Shown here piece by piece: positions 1 through 7,324 of a stretch of 10,272 bases of DNA. The notes beneath the pieces are model-generated. The model searched no databases and was not told where the DNA came from. It saw only the letters and a program-made list of their open reading frames with translations. How positions within the stretch are numbered: the first letter of the stretch is position 1; each line of letters begins with the position of its first letter. The translations under genes were made by a program, and so were the position numbers. The stretch is from Chloroflexota bacterium (GTDB lineage Bacteria; Chloroflexota; Anaerolineae; Aggregatilineales; Phototrophicaceae): assembly GCA_003242205.1 (NCBI GenBank), contig QGUR01000158.1, positions 1 to 10,272 of the forward strand, given 5' to 3'.

Positions 1-321
1 TGCCGACTTCTGGGAGCCACGCCCCGCGCGCCAGCCCATTTTACCCCCCGCCGTTTCCAGGCCGGCCAACAGCGCCGTTTTCCCCGCGATGTCGATGGGA
101 TGGATGCGCCCGGGCGGCACGGCGGCAGGCCCCAGCCGCGTCCGCCGCAGGTGCGGGGCCATCAGTAGCAGCGGCCCGTAGCTGGGCTGGAACGGCGCGT
201 CGCAGTAGACGGTGACGGCATCGAACGCATAGGCGTCCGCCAGCTTCGCCAGCGCGATGTATTCCGCCGGCGTTTTATCGGTTTGAAAAGCGATGCTGAA
301 CTGCTGTGGCTGGTCGTTCAC
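1..321 (-). CDS. LLM-class flavin/F420-dependent oxidoreductase, N-terminal part, apparently frameshifted near window edge
   Basis: N-terminal 107 codons of a gene that continues beyond the left edge. It resembles luciferase-like monooxygenases of the 5,10-methylenetetrahydromethanopterin reductase type, TIM-barrel enzymes that use F420 or FMN. The protein starts MNDQPQQFSIAFQTDKTPAE, has a first helix ALAKLADAYAFDAVTVY, and then the typical run LRRTRLGPAAVPPGRIHPID. The start is the GTG at 319-321, with AAAGGA a few bases upstream, inside the last codons of the acetamidase gene; the two genes are one base apart from stop to start and surely co-transcribed. The reading frame gives a nonsense end (KMGWRAGRGSQKSA), while another frame over bases 37 to 2 reads GLARGAWLPEVG, the expected family motif. 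So a frame change lies near bases 38-49, beside runs of four T and six C. It is either a sequencing error or a broken gene. Substrate is unknown. Confidence 0.8.
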   Translation of the reverse strand, partial: MNDQPQQFSIAFQTDKTPAEYIALAKLADAYAFDAVTVYCDAPFQPSYGPLLLMAPHLRRTRLGPAAVPPGRIHPIDIAGKTALLAGLETAGGKMGWRAGRGSQKSA

Positions 322-324
322 CGC

Positions 325-1245
325 CTATCCTTTGCGGTAGCGTTCGAGCAGGCGCTTCGGCAGCTTGCAGATCATGGTGTAGTCAGGATCGTAGACGTTG
401 CCGACCTCGTATTCGACCACCAGCCCCATGAGATAACTCGCGCTCATCGGATCAAGCCCGTAGTCCTGCTCCAGCCAGCGCACCATCTCGGTTGTCGCGT
501 GTTGCAACGCCTGATCGAGCGGGCGGGCATTGCCGACGGTGAAGATGTAGTTCTCGTTTTCGCCGCGCGGCCAGTTGGCTGCTTTGCCCTTCAACACGCG
601 CAGCGTAAACTGCACCTCCGCCGAAATTTCGATGCCGGTCCCGGCGATTTCGCCATCGCCCTGCAGCGCGTGAACGTCGCCTATGTAGAACAGCGCGCCC
701 GGCGCGAACACCGGAAAGTAGGCCGTCACGCCTTCACGGAAACCACGATAGTCCATGTTGCCGCCGTGTTCGGCGCAGGTGTAGGTCGAAATGGCCTGAT
801 CGCGGCTGGCGGCCACGCCGAAACAGCCGATCATCGGCGCGATGGGCAGCTCAAGATCGCCCAGCGCCGTTTCGCGCGCCAGCCGGGCGACCCTTCGTTG
901 CAGGTCGACGCGCCATTCCGCCAGCCCGCTTTCCCATGGCATGACGCGCACGTATTCGGGATCGAGCACGTTCGCGGCCAGACCGTGTGCCGTATAGCCG
1001 GTTTCCCGGTTCGGCTCGATGCGCTCCAGCGTGACCGCCAGCGTGTCGCCTGGGGCCGCGCCTTCGACGTAGAACGGGCCGGTCATCGGGTTGCCGCGCG
1101 GCGCTGCCGCGTTCAGGTTGGCGTCCAGCCCGAAGGCATCGACCGTAGTGGTGATCACGGTATCGCCATCGGCGACGCGCAGCGCCGCCGGGTGCGTTCC
1201 CATGGAGGTGTAATAGGTCGTGGGGGTGAAATGATGTGTGGGCAT
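325..1245 (-). CDS. Acetamidase/formamidase family protein
   Basis: A 306-residue member of the FmdA/AmdA family, metal-dependent hydrolases that release ammonia from formamide, acetamide or related short amides in the cytoplasm. Family features are visible in order: an N-terminal beta-rich part with GNPMTGPFYVEG (51-62) and PGDTLAV; PIAPMIGCFGVA (134-145); the glycine-rich GGNMDYR (161-167), usually part of the active site; and GALFYIGDVHALQGDGE (183-199), the most conserved stretch. Length is normal for the shorter members of the family. The start is the first ATG of the frame, with only a weak GAGAG ribosome site upstream. It is first of at least two genes, followed directly by the oxidoreductase, which suggests use of an amide or nitrogen compound; the real substrate cannot be read from sequence. 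I found no convincing promoter for it in the 201 bases shared with the divergent glycan operon. Confidence 0.93.
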   Translation of the reverse strand: MPTHHFTPTTYYTSMGTHPAALRVADGDTVITTTVDAFGLDANLNAAAPRGNPMTGPFYVEGAAPGDTLAVTLERIEPNRETGYTAHGLAANVLDPEYVRVMPWESGLAEWRVDLQRRVARLARETALGDLELPIAPMIGCFGVAASRDQAISTYTCAEHGGNMDYRGFREGVTAYFPVFAPGALFYIGDVHALQGDGEIAGTGIEISAEVQFTLRVLKGKAANWPRGENENYIFTVGNARPLDQALQHATTEMVRWLEQDYGLDPMSASYLMGLVVEYEVGNVYDPDYTMICKLPKRLLERYRKG

Positions 1246-1387
1246 GTCGTTGCTCTCGCTGGCCGGTAAGGAATCCGCCTCGATTTTGCCGCCAAAGCGC
1301 CGGAGACGCCAAGCGGAACCTCGTGGCTCGCCTTGCGGTCTTTCATCTCATGACGGTTGTGGTGGATCTTTCGTTACGCGATGCACC

Positions 1388-1416
1388 TTAACCGCCCTCA
1401 GCTTTTGCTGTATACT
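1388..1416 (+). promoter_or_regulatory. Candidate sigma70-type promoter of the glycan operon
   Basis: TTAACC (1388-1393, four of six matches to TTGACA) and TATACT (1411-1416, five of six matches to TATAAT) are separated by exactly 17 bases. This predicts a transcription start near 1423 and a short leader of about 25 bases before the TTG start at 1447. Nothing else in the 201-base divergent spacer (1246-1446) looks as good. Assigned by consensus matching only. Confidence 0.55.
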
Positions 1417-1446
1417 GCCCCCTGATTTATATCGTGGAGAAACACA

Positions 1447-2463
1447 TTGGACTCCATGCAATTCGTGCCTATTCTGGTGTTCGGGTTTGCGGCGTCGCTC
1501 GGCCTCACGCCGCTCTCGCGCCAGATAGCCATGCGCCTCGGTGTTGTTGACAAGCCCAGCCAGCGCAAAATTCACCTCGATAACAAACCGTTGATGGGCG
1601 GGCTGGCGATTTACGTCGCTTTCACGCTGTCGTTGTTGTTGTTCAGCCCTCCCGCGCATCTGGTGCAGTTTGGCGCGCTGCTGGCGGGCGCGGCGTTACT
1701 CGCGCTGGTGGGCCTGCTCGATGATCGTTACAACCTCGGCATCCGCATCCGGCTGGTGGTGCAGGTGGTCGCCGCTCTGACGGTGATCGCGGCGGGCATT
1801 CACATCAGCCTGTTCAAAACGTCGTGGCTCGACTACCCGCTGACGGTGCTCTGGATCGTCACGCTCACCAACGCTGTCAATTTCCTCGACAATATGGATG
1901 GCCTTACCGCCGGCCTGTCGGCGATCGCGGCGGCTTTTTTCATGGCCATCGCCTATACCGAAGGGCTAACGCTGGTGAGCAGTCTGGCGGCGGCGGTGCT
2001 GGGCAGCGCGGTCGGTTTCCTCGTCTATAATTTCAATCCGGCGAGCACGTTCATGGGCGATATGGGCGCGCTTGTGCTCGGCTTTGTGCTGGCGATCCTC
2101 GGCATTAAACTGGAGTTTGGCGAGCAGCCACTGGGCGTGACCTGGATGGTGCCGTTGCTCGTGCTCGCTTTACCGCTGTTCGATATCTGTCTGGTGGTGG
2201 TCACGCGCATCGCCGAAGGGCGGTCGCCGGGCGAGGCGGGCAAGGATCATACTTCGCACCGGCTGATGAGTCTGGGCCTGAGCCAGCGTCAAACGCTGCT
2301 GGTGCTTTATGGCGCGTGTGTATTTTTCGGGGCGCTTGGCTACATCGTCAGCGTGGCCCCAACCGGAATCGCCTTTCGCGTTGGTGTGGCAGGGCTGGTC
2401 CTGCTGGCGGTGCTCTATGCGGTGATGATGGCGATCCGGCGCAAATATCAGTTAGGACATTAA
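1447..2463 (+). CDS. Polyprenyl-phosphate N-acetylhexosamine-1-phosphate transferase (WecA/TagO/MraY superfamily)
   Basis: A 338-residue integral membrane enzyme that should move a HexNAc-1-phosphate from a UDP-sugar to undecaprenyl (polyprenyl) phosphate on the cytoplasmic face, the first step of many lipid-linked glycans. About 11 hydrophobic segments are visible. Catalytic landmarks of the superfamily are present: LLDDR (D92-D93), NFLDNMDG (145-152), FNPASTFMGDMGAL (196-209) and DHTSHRL (267-273). The last motif and the overall layout fit WecA/TagO rather than peptidoglycan MraY, and the neighbours are glycan genes. The chosen start is TTG at 1447: GGAGA at 1436-1440 lies six bases upstream, whereas the in-frame ATG at 1456 would be 15 bases away. 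It is the first gene of the operon, behind a candidate promoter at 1388-1416. Sugar specificity (GlcNAc or another) is not decided by sequence. Confidence 0.93.
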   Translation: MDSMQFVPILVFGFAASLGLTPLSRQIAMRLGVVDKPSQRKIHLDNKPLMGGLAIYVAFTLSLLLFSPPAHLVQFGALLAGAALLALVGLLDDRYNLGIRIRLVVQVVAALTVIAAGIHISLFKTSWLDYPLTVLWIVTLTNAVNFLDNMDGLTAGLSAIAAAFFMAIAYTEGLTLVSSLAAAVLGSAVGFLVYNFNPASTFMGDMGALVLGFVLAILGIKLEFGEQPLGVTWMVPLLVLALPLFDICLVVVTRIAEGRSPGEAGKDHTSHRLMSLGLSQRQTLLVLYGACVFFGALGYIVSVAPTGIAFRVGVAGLVLLAVLYAVMMAIRRKYQLGH

Positions 2464-2495
2464 CGGCTGCGCGCTTATTGAACAGGTGGTCATGC

Positions 2496-3440
2496 ATGGC
2501 TGAAACGTACGTCGTTACCGGCGGAGCCGGTTTTATCGGGTCTCACATTGCCGAACGCCTGCTCCGCGAAGGACACACCGTTCGCATTGTCGACAATTTC
2601 TCCAGCGGCAAGGAAGAGAATATCGCCCATCTTTCCGGCGACCTCGAGGTCTTTCGTGCCAGCATCACCGACCGCGAAGCGCTCGACCGCGCCTTTGCCG
2701 GGGCCGATTATGTCTTTCATCAGGCGGCGCTGCCTTCCGTCCCGCGCAGCATCGCCGATCCGATCAGCACCAACGAGGCCAACGTTACCGGCACGCTGAT
2801 GGTGCTGCTGGCGGCGCGCGACGCGGGCGTCAAGCGCGTGATCTATGCCGCGTCGTCGTCGGCCTATGGCGATATCGAAGGCGATTTCAAACGCGAGGAC
2901 ATGCCGCCAAAGCCGATGTCGCCCTATGGTGTCTCCAAGCTGGCGGGGGAATATTATTGTCAGGCGTTCACCGAGGTCTACGGGCTTGAAACCGTCTGCC
3001 TGCGCTATTTCAACGTCTTCGGCCCGCGCCAGGACGAAACGTCGCAGTATTCGGCGGTCATTCCGCTGTTCATCGCGGCGATGCTGCGCGGCCAACAGCC
3101 CACGATTTACGGCGACGGTTTGCAGTCGCGCGATTTCACTTACATCGACAACGTCGTTCACGGCAACCTGCTGGCGGCGAAAGCGCCAAATGTCGCCGGC
3201 ATGACGATGAATCTGGCCACCGGCGGGCAGGTGACGCTGCTGGAATTGGTCGACAAGCTGAACCGGTTGCTTGGCACGTCGATCGAGCCGGTGCATGCCG
3301 AACCGCGCCCCGGCGACATCAAGCATTCGCGGGCCGATATTTCGCTGGCGCGGGAATATCTCGATTTCACGCCGGTCGTCGATTTTGACGCCGGGCTGGC
3401 CCGTACGTTGGAGTGGTATCAAAACCGGAACGGGAGTTGA
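2496..3440 (+). CDS. NAD-dependent epimerase/dehydratase, UDP-HexNAc/hexose 4-epimerase type
   Basis: A 314-residue extended short-chain dehydrogenase (SDR) that should invert C4 of a UDP-sugar using bound NAD. Visible landmarks: the nucleotide-binding GGAGFIGS (9-16); D33 after beta-2 (IVDNFSSG); SSSAYG (120-125, active-site serine region); the catalytic pair Y144 and K148 in YGVSK; RYFNVFGPRQ (170-179); and a C-terminal PRPGDIKHSRADI, which in my memory is typical of WbpP/GalE-like UDP-GlcNAc or UDP-GlcA 4-epimerases. SQYSAVIPLFI (183-193) also fits the WbpP-like group. The reading frame is open further upstream, but the true start is ATG at 2496, with AGGTGG six bases before it and the Rossmann motif right after. 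The gap from the transferase gene is 32 bases, and its TGA overlaps the next ATG. It likely provides a sugar donor to the glycosyltransferases. The exact substrate is open. Confidence 0.9.
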   Translation: MAETYVVTGGAGFIGSHIAERLLREGHTVRIVDNFSSGKEENIAHLSGDLEVFRASITDREALDRAFAGADYVFHQAALPSVPRSIADPISTNEANVTGTLMVLLAARDAGVKRVIYAASSSAYGDIEGDFKREDMPPKPMSPYGVSKLAGEYYCQAFTEVYGLETVCLRYFNVFGPRQDETSQYSAVIPLFIAAMLRGQQPTIYGDGLQSRDFTYIDNVVHGNLLAAKAPNVAGMTMNLATGGQVTLLELVDKLNRLLGTSIEPVHAEPRPGDIKHSRADISLAREYLDFTPVVDFDAGLARTLEWYQNRNGS

Positions 3441-4573
3441 TGCGCGTCGCTCACGTCATCAAGGTCATACGGATTGCGGGCGCGGAGCGGCATTTGCTGA
3501 TGCTGTTGTCCGGCCTGCGCCAGCGCGGCGTTGATGGTCAGATCATCCTGCTGGTCGAGCCGCGCAACCCGATGGACGACTTCGTTCAAGCGGCGGCGGA
3601 GCGCGGTATCCCGCTGGGCCGCGTCGCCATTCACAGCGACATCGATATTTCGGTGTCGCGGCGGCTGCGCAGGGCGTTCGCCGAGATGAAGCCGGACATC
3701 GTCCATACGCACCTGCTGCATGCCGATCTGTACGGCATTCCGGCGGCGCGTCTGGCGCGTGTCCCGGCGGTCGTTTCGAGTCGCCACAACGACAACAGTT
3801 TTCGCCGCCGCCTGCCGATGCGGCTGCTCAACCGGGCGCTGTGGCGCGGCGTCGATGCCGGCATCGCCGTTTCCGACGCGGTGCGCGCGTTCTGTATCGA
3901 GGTGGAAGGCGCGCCGCCCGCCAAAATGCATACCATCCGTTATGGTCTGGAAGATCGGCCGGATCCGGCGCGGCGACAGGCCGACCGGATCGCCGTCCGT
4001 TCCGAACTGCGGCTTTCGCCCGATGCGCCGGTGATCGGCATGGTCGGCAGGTTGATCGAACAGAAGGGCATCGAGTATGGCCTGCGCGCCTTCGCCGCAG
4101 TCGCGCCGGACTATCCCGACGCGCGGCTGCTGATTTCCGGCGAGGGGCCGCTCCGCAACAAACTGGAGGCGCTGGCGGCGTCTCTGGGCGTGAAGGACCG
4201 CGTGCAGTTTCTTGGCTGGCGCGAGGACGTTCTGCGTATTTTTGCCGCGCTCGATATTTTCCTGATGCCCAGCCTGTGGGAAGGCTTCGGACTCGTTTTG
4301 CTGGAGGCGATGTCGCAGCGTTTGCCCATCGTCGCCAGTTGTGTCAGCGCCATTCCGGAAGTTGTGCAGCATGGCGTGACCGGCCTGCTGGTTCCGCCGC
4401 GAGATACCGGGGCGCTGGCGGGCGCGCTGCGCGTGCTGCTGGCAGACCCGCCGCTGCGCCAGCACATGGGGCTGTTGGGGGAAGACCGTCTGGAAGAACA
4501 ATTCAGCGCCGAACGCATGGTGGACGAAACGCTCGCGCTGTACCAGTCGTTGCCGGCGCGTCGAAGGGGGTAG
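3440..4573 (+). CDS. GT4-family glycosyltransferase (first of two)
   Basis: A 377-residue retaining glycosyltransferase with a GT-B fold, predicted to add a sugar from a nucleotide donor to the lipid-linked glycan at the inner membrane surface. The N-terminal acceptor domain begins MRVAHVIKVIRIAGAERHLL, the usual glycine/AERH loop, and has PDIVHTHLLHADLYG (85-99). The C-terminal donor domain has MVGRLIEQKG (201-210, with K209), LISGEGPLR (231-239), the FLGW loop (257-260) and the catalytic E-x7-E motif EGFGLVLLE (E281 and E289). The ATG at 3440 overlaps the TGA of the epimerase (TGATG), so the two are probably translationally coupled; GGAG at 3433-3436 is close to the start. The frame is open about 27 bases further upstream, but that would add residues inside the epimerase that do not fit the family start. 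Donor and acceptor are unknown. Confidence 0.92.
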   Translation: MRVAHVIKVIRIAGAERHLLMLLSGLRQRGVDGQIILLVEPRNPMDDFVQAAAERGIPLGRVAIHSDIDISVSRRLRRAFAEMKPDIVHTHLLHADLYGIPAARLARVPAVVSSRHNDNSFRRRLPMRLLNRALWRGVDAGIAVSDAVRAFCIEVEGAPPAKMHTIRYGLEDRPDPARRQADRIAVRSELRLSPDAPVIGMVGRLIEQKGIEYGLRAFAAVAPDYPDARLLISGEGPLRNKLEALAASLGVKDRVQFLGWREDVLRIFAALDIFLMPSLWEGFGLVLLEAMSQRLPIVASCVSAIPEVVQHGVTGLLVPPRDTGALAGALRVLLADPPLRQHMGLLGEDRLEEQFSAERMVDETLALYQSLPARRRG

Positions 4574-4577
4574 CAAC

Positions 4578-5438
4578 ATGGCGACATCATCCGCCGAACG
4601 CGGCGAAATCCGCGTGATCCTGGCAGCCTATCTCGACGGGCAGCCCTATGACGGGCTGGCGTATTACCTAATGGAAAAGAGCAACCTGCCCGGCCCGCGC
4701 ATGAATCTGGGGCTGGCCAACAATTTTGCCGATGCCGTCGGCGAACTCGTCTCCGAGCCGCAAACGCGCGTCGAGCGGCTTGAGATGCTGCTCGATACCT
4801 GGGCGCGTCTGCCGGTCGATCAGGCTCCGGTCAACCACCCGCGTGTGATCCTGCCGTGCGTGGCGGTGCTGTCCTACGGGCAGGCGGCGGTTTCACGCCC
4901 CGAATGGTGGGATGACGAAATCGCCAAGTTGGAACGAGCGGCGACAGACCCGCGCTGGCGCGTGCGCGAGATGGTCGCGGCGGCGCTTCAGCGCATGCTG
5001 GCAGCCGATTGGACGCGGACGTGCGGCGCTCTGATGAGCTGGATTGCCTGTGGCGAGCCGCTGCGTATCCGCGCTGCCGTGGCCGCCGTAGCCGAACCCG
5101 GCCTGCTGGCCGACAAACAACGCGCGGAAGATGCGCTTGCGGTGCAGGCCGAAGCCGTCAACCAGTTCATCCATTTCTCCCCGGAACAGCGGCGTGACGA
5201 GAACGTGCGCGCTTTGCGGCAGGCGCTTGGCTACACGCTGAGCGTCGTCACGGCGGCGTCGCCAGAAACCGGCTTTCATCTGATGGAGGAACTGGCCGCG
5301 CTGCCCGACCCCGACATCGTCTGGATCGTGCGCGAAAACATGAAGAAGAAACGCCTGGAGCCGTGGCAGGATCGCCTGACGACGCTGGAAACGGCGCTCT
5401 TCCGCCCCGAACAGGCGGATGCACAGGACGACGAGTAG
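4578..5438 (+). CDS. HEAT-repeat-like helical protein of unknown function in the glycan operon
   Basis: A 286-residue, apparently all-helical soluble protein with no signal peptide or membrane span. Parts look like HEAT repeats: helix pairs at about 112-142 (with DPRWRVREMVAAALQRML), 144-173 (with PLRIRAAVAAVAEPGLL), and a C-terminal unit around DPDIVWIVRENMKKKRL (244-260). Such repeats usually form a curved scaffold for protein or nucleic-acid contacts; DNA-alkylation-repair (AlkD-type) proteins are built from similar units, but I see no reason to give it that enzymatic role. The start ATG has AGGGGG seven bases upstream, overlapping the end of the preceding gene by sequence context; gaps are 4 bases upstream and 12 bases downstream, so it is firmly part of the operon. 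Its base composition matches its neighbours. It could hold glycosyltransferases together or regulate the pathway, but that is guesswork. The C-terminus is acidic. Confidence 0.85.
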   Translation: MATSSAERGEIRVILAAYLDGQPYDGLAYYLMEKSNLPGPRMNLGLANNFADAVGELVSEPQTRVERLEMLLDTWARLPVDQAPVNHPRVILPCVAVLSYGQAAVSRPEWWDDEIAKLERAATDPRWRVREMVAAALQRMLAADWTRTCGALMSWIACGEPLRIRAAVAAVAEPGLLADKQRAEDALAVQAEAVNQFIHFSPEQRRDENVRALRQALGYTLSVVTAASPETGFHLMEELAALPDPDIVWIVRENMKKKRLEPWQDRLTTLETALFRPEQADAQDDE

Positions 5439-5450
5439 CGCCGGGTCAAC

Positions 5451-6623
5451 GTGGCACGAGCGAACCGCCCCATCCGCATCCTGCGTATCATCGCCCGGCT
5501 GAACGTCGGCGGCCCGGCCATCCATGTCGCGCTGCTGACCGAGAGGCTAAGCCCGCCGGAATATGAAAGCCTGCTGGTCTGCGGCAACATCGACCCGACC
5601 GAGGGCGACATGGCCTATTTCGCGCGCGAGCGCGGCGTCGAGCCGCTGGTGCTGCCGGAACTGGGCCGCGCGCTCAACATGGTTTCCGACCTGCGAACGA
5701 TCTGGAAGCTGTACCGTCTGATGCGCCGCTACCGGCCCGATATCGTTCACACGCACACGGCCAAGGCCGGCTTTACCGGACGGCTGGCGGCCCGGCTGGC
5801 GGGCGTGCCGGTGATCGTGCATACTTTTCACGGCCACGTTTTTCGCGGCTATTTCAGCCCGGCCAAAACGCGCGTCTTTTTGCTGCTCGAACGGCTGGCG
5901 GCGCGCATGTCGGACGCGGTGCTGACGCTGACGGAAACGCTGCGTAGCGAACTGGCCGACGAATTCCGCGTCACGAGCCGGGAGCGCATTACCGTGCTAC
6001 CGCTCGGTTTCGACCTCAGCCCGTTCCTGACCGCTGAACGGCACAGCGGCGCATTTCGCCGCGACTGGAATATTCCGCCCGGCGTGCCGCTGATCGGTCT
6101 GGTCGGGCGCATGGTTCCGGTCAAGAACATCCCGCTGTTTTTGCAGGCAGCGGCGCTCGTGCGCGCTGAACGCCCGGAGGCGCGGTTTGTGCTCATCGGC
6201 GATGGGGAATTGCGCGGGCAACTGGAAGCGCAGGTGGATGAACTCGGTCTGCGCCCGGCCATAACCTTTACCGGCTGGCAGCGCGACCTCGCACCCGCTT
6301 ACGCCGATATGGACGTGCTGGTCATCAGCAGCGTGAACGAGGGAACGCCGGTTTCGGTCATCGAGGCGCTGGCGACGGGCTGCCCGGTCGTGGCGACGGC
6401 GGTCGGCGGCCTGCCCGACCTGCTCGATCACGGCGCGCTGGGCAAACTCGTGCCCTCCGGCGATGCTGGAGCGCTGGCGCAGGCCATCCTCGAAACGCTG
6501 CGCCAGCCATATGACGGCGCAGCCGCCCGCCGTCTCATGGGCGAACGCTATGGCATTGACCGTCTTGTCGCCGACCTCGACACGCTCTATCGAAACCTGC
6601 TCCGCGCGAAGGGGCGGCTGTAG
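5451..6623 (+). CDS. GT4-family glycosyltransferase (second of two)
   Basis: A 390-residue GT-B fold retaining glycosyltransferase and the last gene of the glycan operon. The N-terminal domain has the loop RLNVGGPAIHVALL (16-29), then DIVHTHTAKAGFTGRLAA (97-114) and HTFHGHVFRGYFS (124-136), a pattern I associate with enzymes of exopolysaccharide and O-antigen assembly. The C-terminal domain shows GLVGRMVPVKN (216-226, with K225), VLIGDGELR (247-255), FTGW (273-276) and the catalytic NEGTPVSVIEA, with E297 and E305 in E-x7-E spacing. The start is GTG at 5451, 12 bases after the HEAT-like gene; its ribosome site is weak (CCGGG), suggesting translation is helped by the gene before it. It differs clearly from the first GT4 enzyme, so the two probably add different sugars. 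A terminator hairpin follows the stop codon. Confidence 0.92.
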   Translation: MARANRPIRILRIIARLNVGGPAIHVALLTERLSPPEYESLLVCGNIDPTEGDMAYFARERGVEPLVLPELGRALNMVSDLRTIWKLYRLMRRYRPDIVHTHTAKAGFTGRLAARLAGVPVIVHTFHGHVFRGYFSPAKTRVFLLLERLAARMSDAVLTLTETLRSELADEFRVTSRERITVLPLGFDLSPFLTAERHSGAFRRDWNIPPGVPLIGLVGRMVPVKNIPLFLQAAALVRAERPEARFVLIGDGELRGQLEAQVDELGLRPAITFTGWQRDLAPAYADMDVLVISSVNEGTPVSVIEALATGCPVVATAVGGLPDLLDHGALGKLVPSGDAGALAQAILETLRQPYDGAAARRLMGERYGIDRLVADLDTLYRNLLRAKGRL

Positions 6624-6624
6624 G

Positions 6625-6655
6625 CGCTGGGGACCGCACCCTCAGCGTTCGTTTT
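6625..6655 (+). terminator. Probable intrinsic terminator of the glycan operon
   Basis: CGCTG-GGG (6625-6632) can pair with CCC-T-CAGCG (6639-6647) around the loop ACCGCA, with one bulged T, followed by TTCGTTTT (6648-6655). It starts two bases after the stop codon of the last operon gene. It lies partly inside the 3' end of the convergent rdgB gene. On the other strand the hairpin has no T-rich tail, so it should work mainly for the plus-strand operon. Confidence 0.5.
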
Positions 6656-7259
6656 GCTGCCGCTCGATGAGGGCGCGCAAAATGGGAACCATCTGTTCGG
6701 CGGCGCGCCCGCGGTGGCTCAGGCGGTTCTTCTCGCTGGCAGGCAGGGCGCTCAGCGCGATGTCGTAACCTTCGGGGATGAAAATCGGATCGTAGCCAAA
6801 ACCGCCGCCGCTCAGGTCCGGCTCGTAGCCGATGCGCCCCTCGACGACGCCGCGTGTGAACTGCACGTCGCCGGTTTGGGGATCAGCCAGCGCGATCACA
6901 CAGATGAAGCGCGCGGTGCGCTGTTCGTCGGGCACGTCACGCAGGTCGCTCAGGAGTTTCTCGTAACGGTCGCGGTCGCTCGGCCCGGCATAGCGATGCG
7001 AATAGAGACCGGGGAGGCCATTGAGCGCGTCGACCGCCAAACCGCTGTCGTCGGCAAGACTCAGCAGGCCCGACGCCGAGGCATAGGCTCGCGCTTTCAG
7101 TTCGGCATTCGCCTCATAGGTATCGCCGGTTTCCTCGATATCGAGGCCTTCCAGTCCCACGTCGCTCAGGCTGAGCAGGCGCAGCGGCAATTCGCTCAGA
7201 ATTTCGGCATATTCGCGCAGCTTGCCGGGGTTGGTCGTTCCAATCAGCAGATCAGGCAT
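6642..7259 (-). CDS. rdgB: XTP/dITP diphosphatase (RdgB/HAM1 family, non-canonical purine NTP pyrophosphatase)
   Basis: A 205-residue cytoplasmic enzyme that hydrolyses dITP, ITP and XTP to the monophosphates plus pyrophosphate, keeping deaminated purines out of nucleic acids. The family landmarks are all visible: IGTTNPGKLRE (7-17, substrate phosphate loop), EETGDTYEANAELKA (42-56), ADDSGLAVDAL (69-79, with catalytic aspartates), PGLYSHRYAG (83-92), GGGFGYDPIF (151-160) and KNRLSHRGRA (177-186). Length is normal. The frame is open to an ATG at 7368-7370, but the start at 7257-7259 is chosen because the conserved beta-1 strand begins there and GAGGT sits just upstream; the extra 37 residues would run through two intergenic hairpins. 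It faces the glycan operon tail to tail, with stop codons 18 bases apart, and is divergent from the amidohydrolase gene. A housekeeping gene with no visible tie to the glycan genes. Confidence 0.96.
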   Translation of the reverse strand: MPDLLIGTTNPGKLREYAEILSELPLRLLSLSDVGLEGLDIEETGDTYEANAELKARAYASASGLLSLADDSGLAVDALNGLPGLYSHRYAGPSDRDRYEKLLSDLRDVPDEQRTARFICVIALADPQTGDVQFTRGVVEGRIGYEPDLSGGGFGYDPIFIPEGYDIALSALPASEKNRLSHRGRAAEQMVPILRALIERQQNER

Positions 7260-7277
7260 AGTAAACCTCAACGAATG

Positions 7278-7310
7278 CGCGCCGTCCGCGCAGCCTTTAC
7301 GGTGAGCGCG
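7278..7310. repeat. Small imperfect hairpin upstream of rdgB
   Basis: CGCGCCGT (7278-7285) can pair with ACGG-TGAG-CGCG (7299-7310), with the bases between the two pairing blocks bulged and a 13-base loop. It would lie in the mRNA leader of rdgB, within about 20 bases of its ribosome site, if transcription starts near the larger dyads further right. GC-rich sequence makes small hairpins common, so this one alone is weak. Confidence 0.35.
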
Positions 7311-7324
7311 TAGGCCCTGAACCT

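Noticed and set aside
283..1269. Long plus-strand open frame opposite the acetamidase
   Set aside because: The minus strand encodes a full acetamidase/formamidase family protein; the plus frame shows no family features.
1246..1387. Promoter for the acetamidase on the minus strand
   Set aside because: Several TTGGCG-like boxes exist, but none has a plausible -10 box at the right distance.
2316..2495. N-terminal extension of the epimerase
   Set aside because: It overlaps the transferase gene in another frame and precedes the normal Rossmann start; ATG 2496 has a good ribosome site.
3419..4579. Long minus-strand open frame opposite the first GT4 gene
   Set aside because: It mirrors a clear GT4 gene, is rich in Arg, His and Gln, has no recognisable motif, and such frames are common opposite GC-rich genes.
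4578..5438. Calling the HEAT-like protein a DNA glycosylase of the AlkD type
   Set aside because: Only the helical-repeat style is shared; I see no catalytic residues and the genomic context is glycan assembly.
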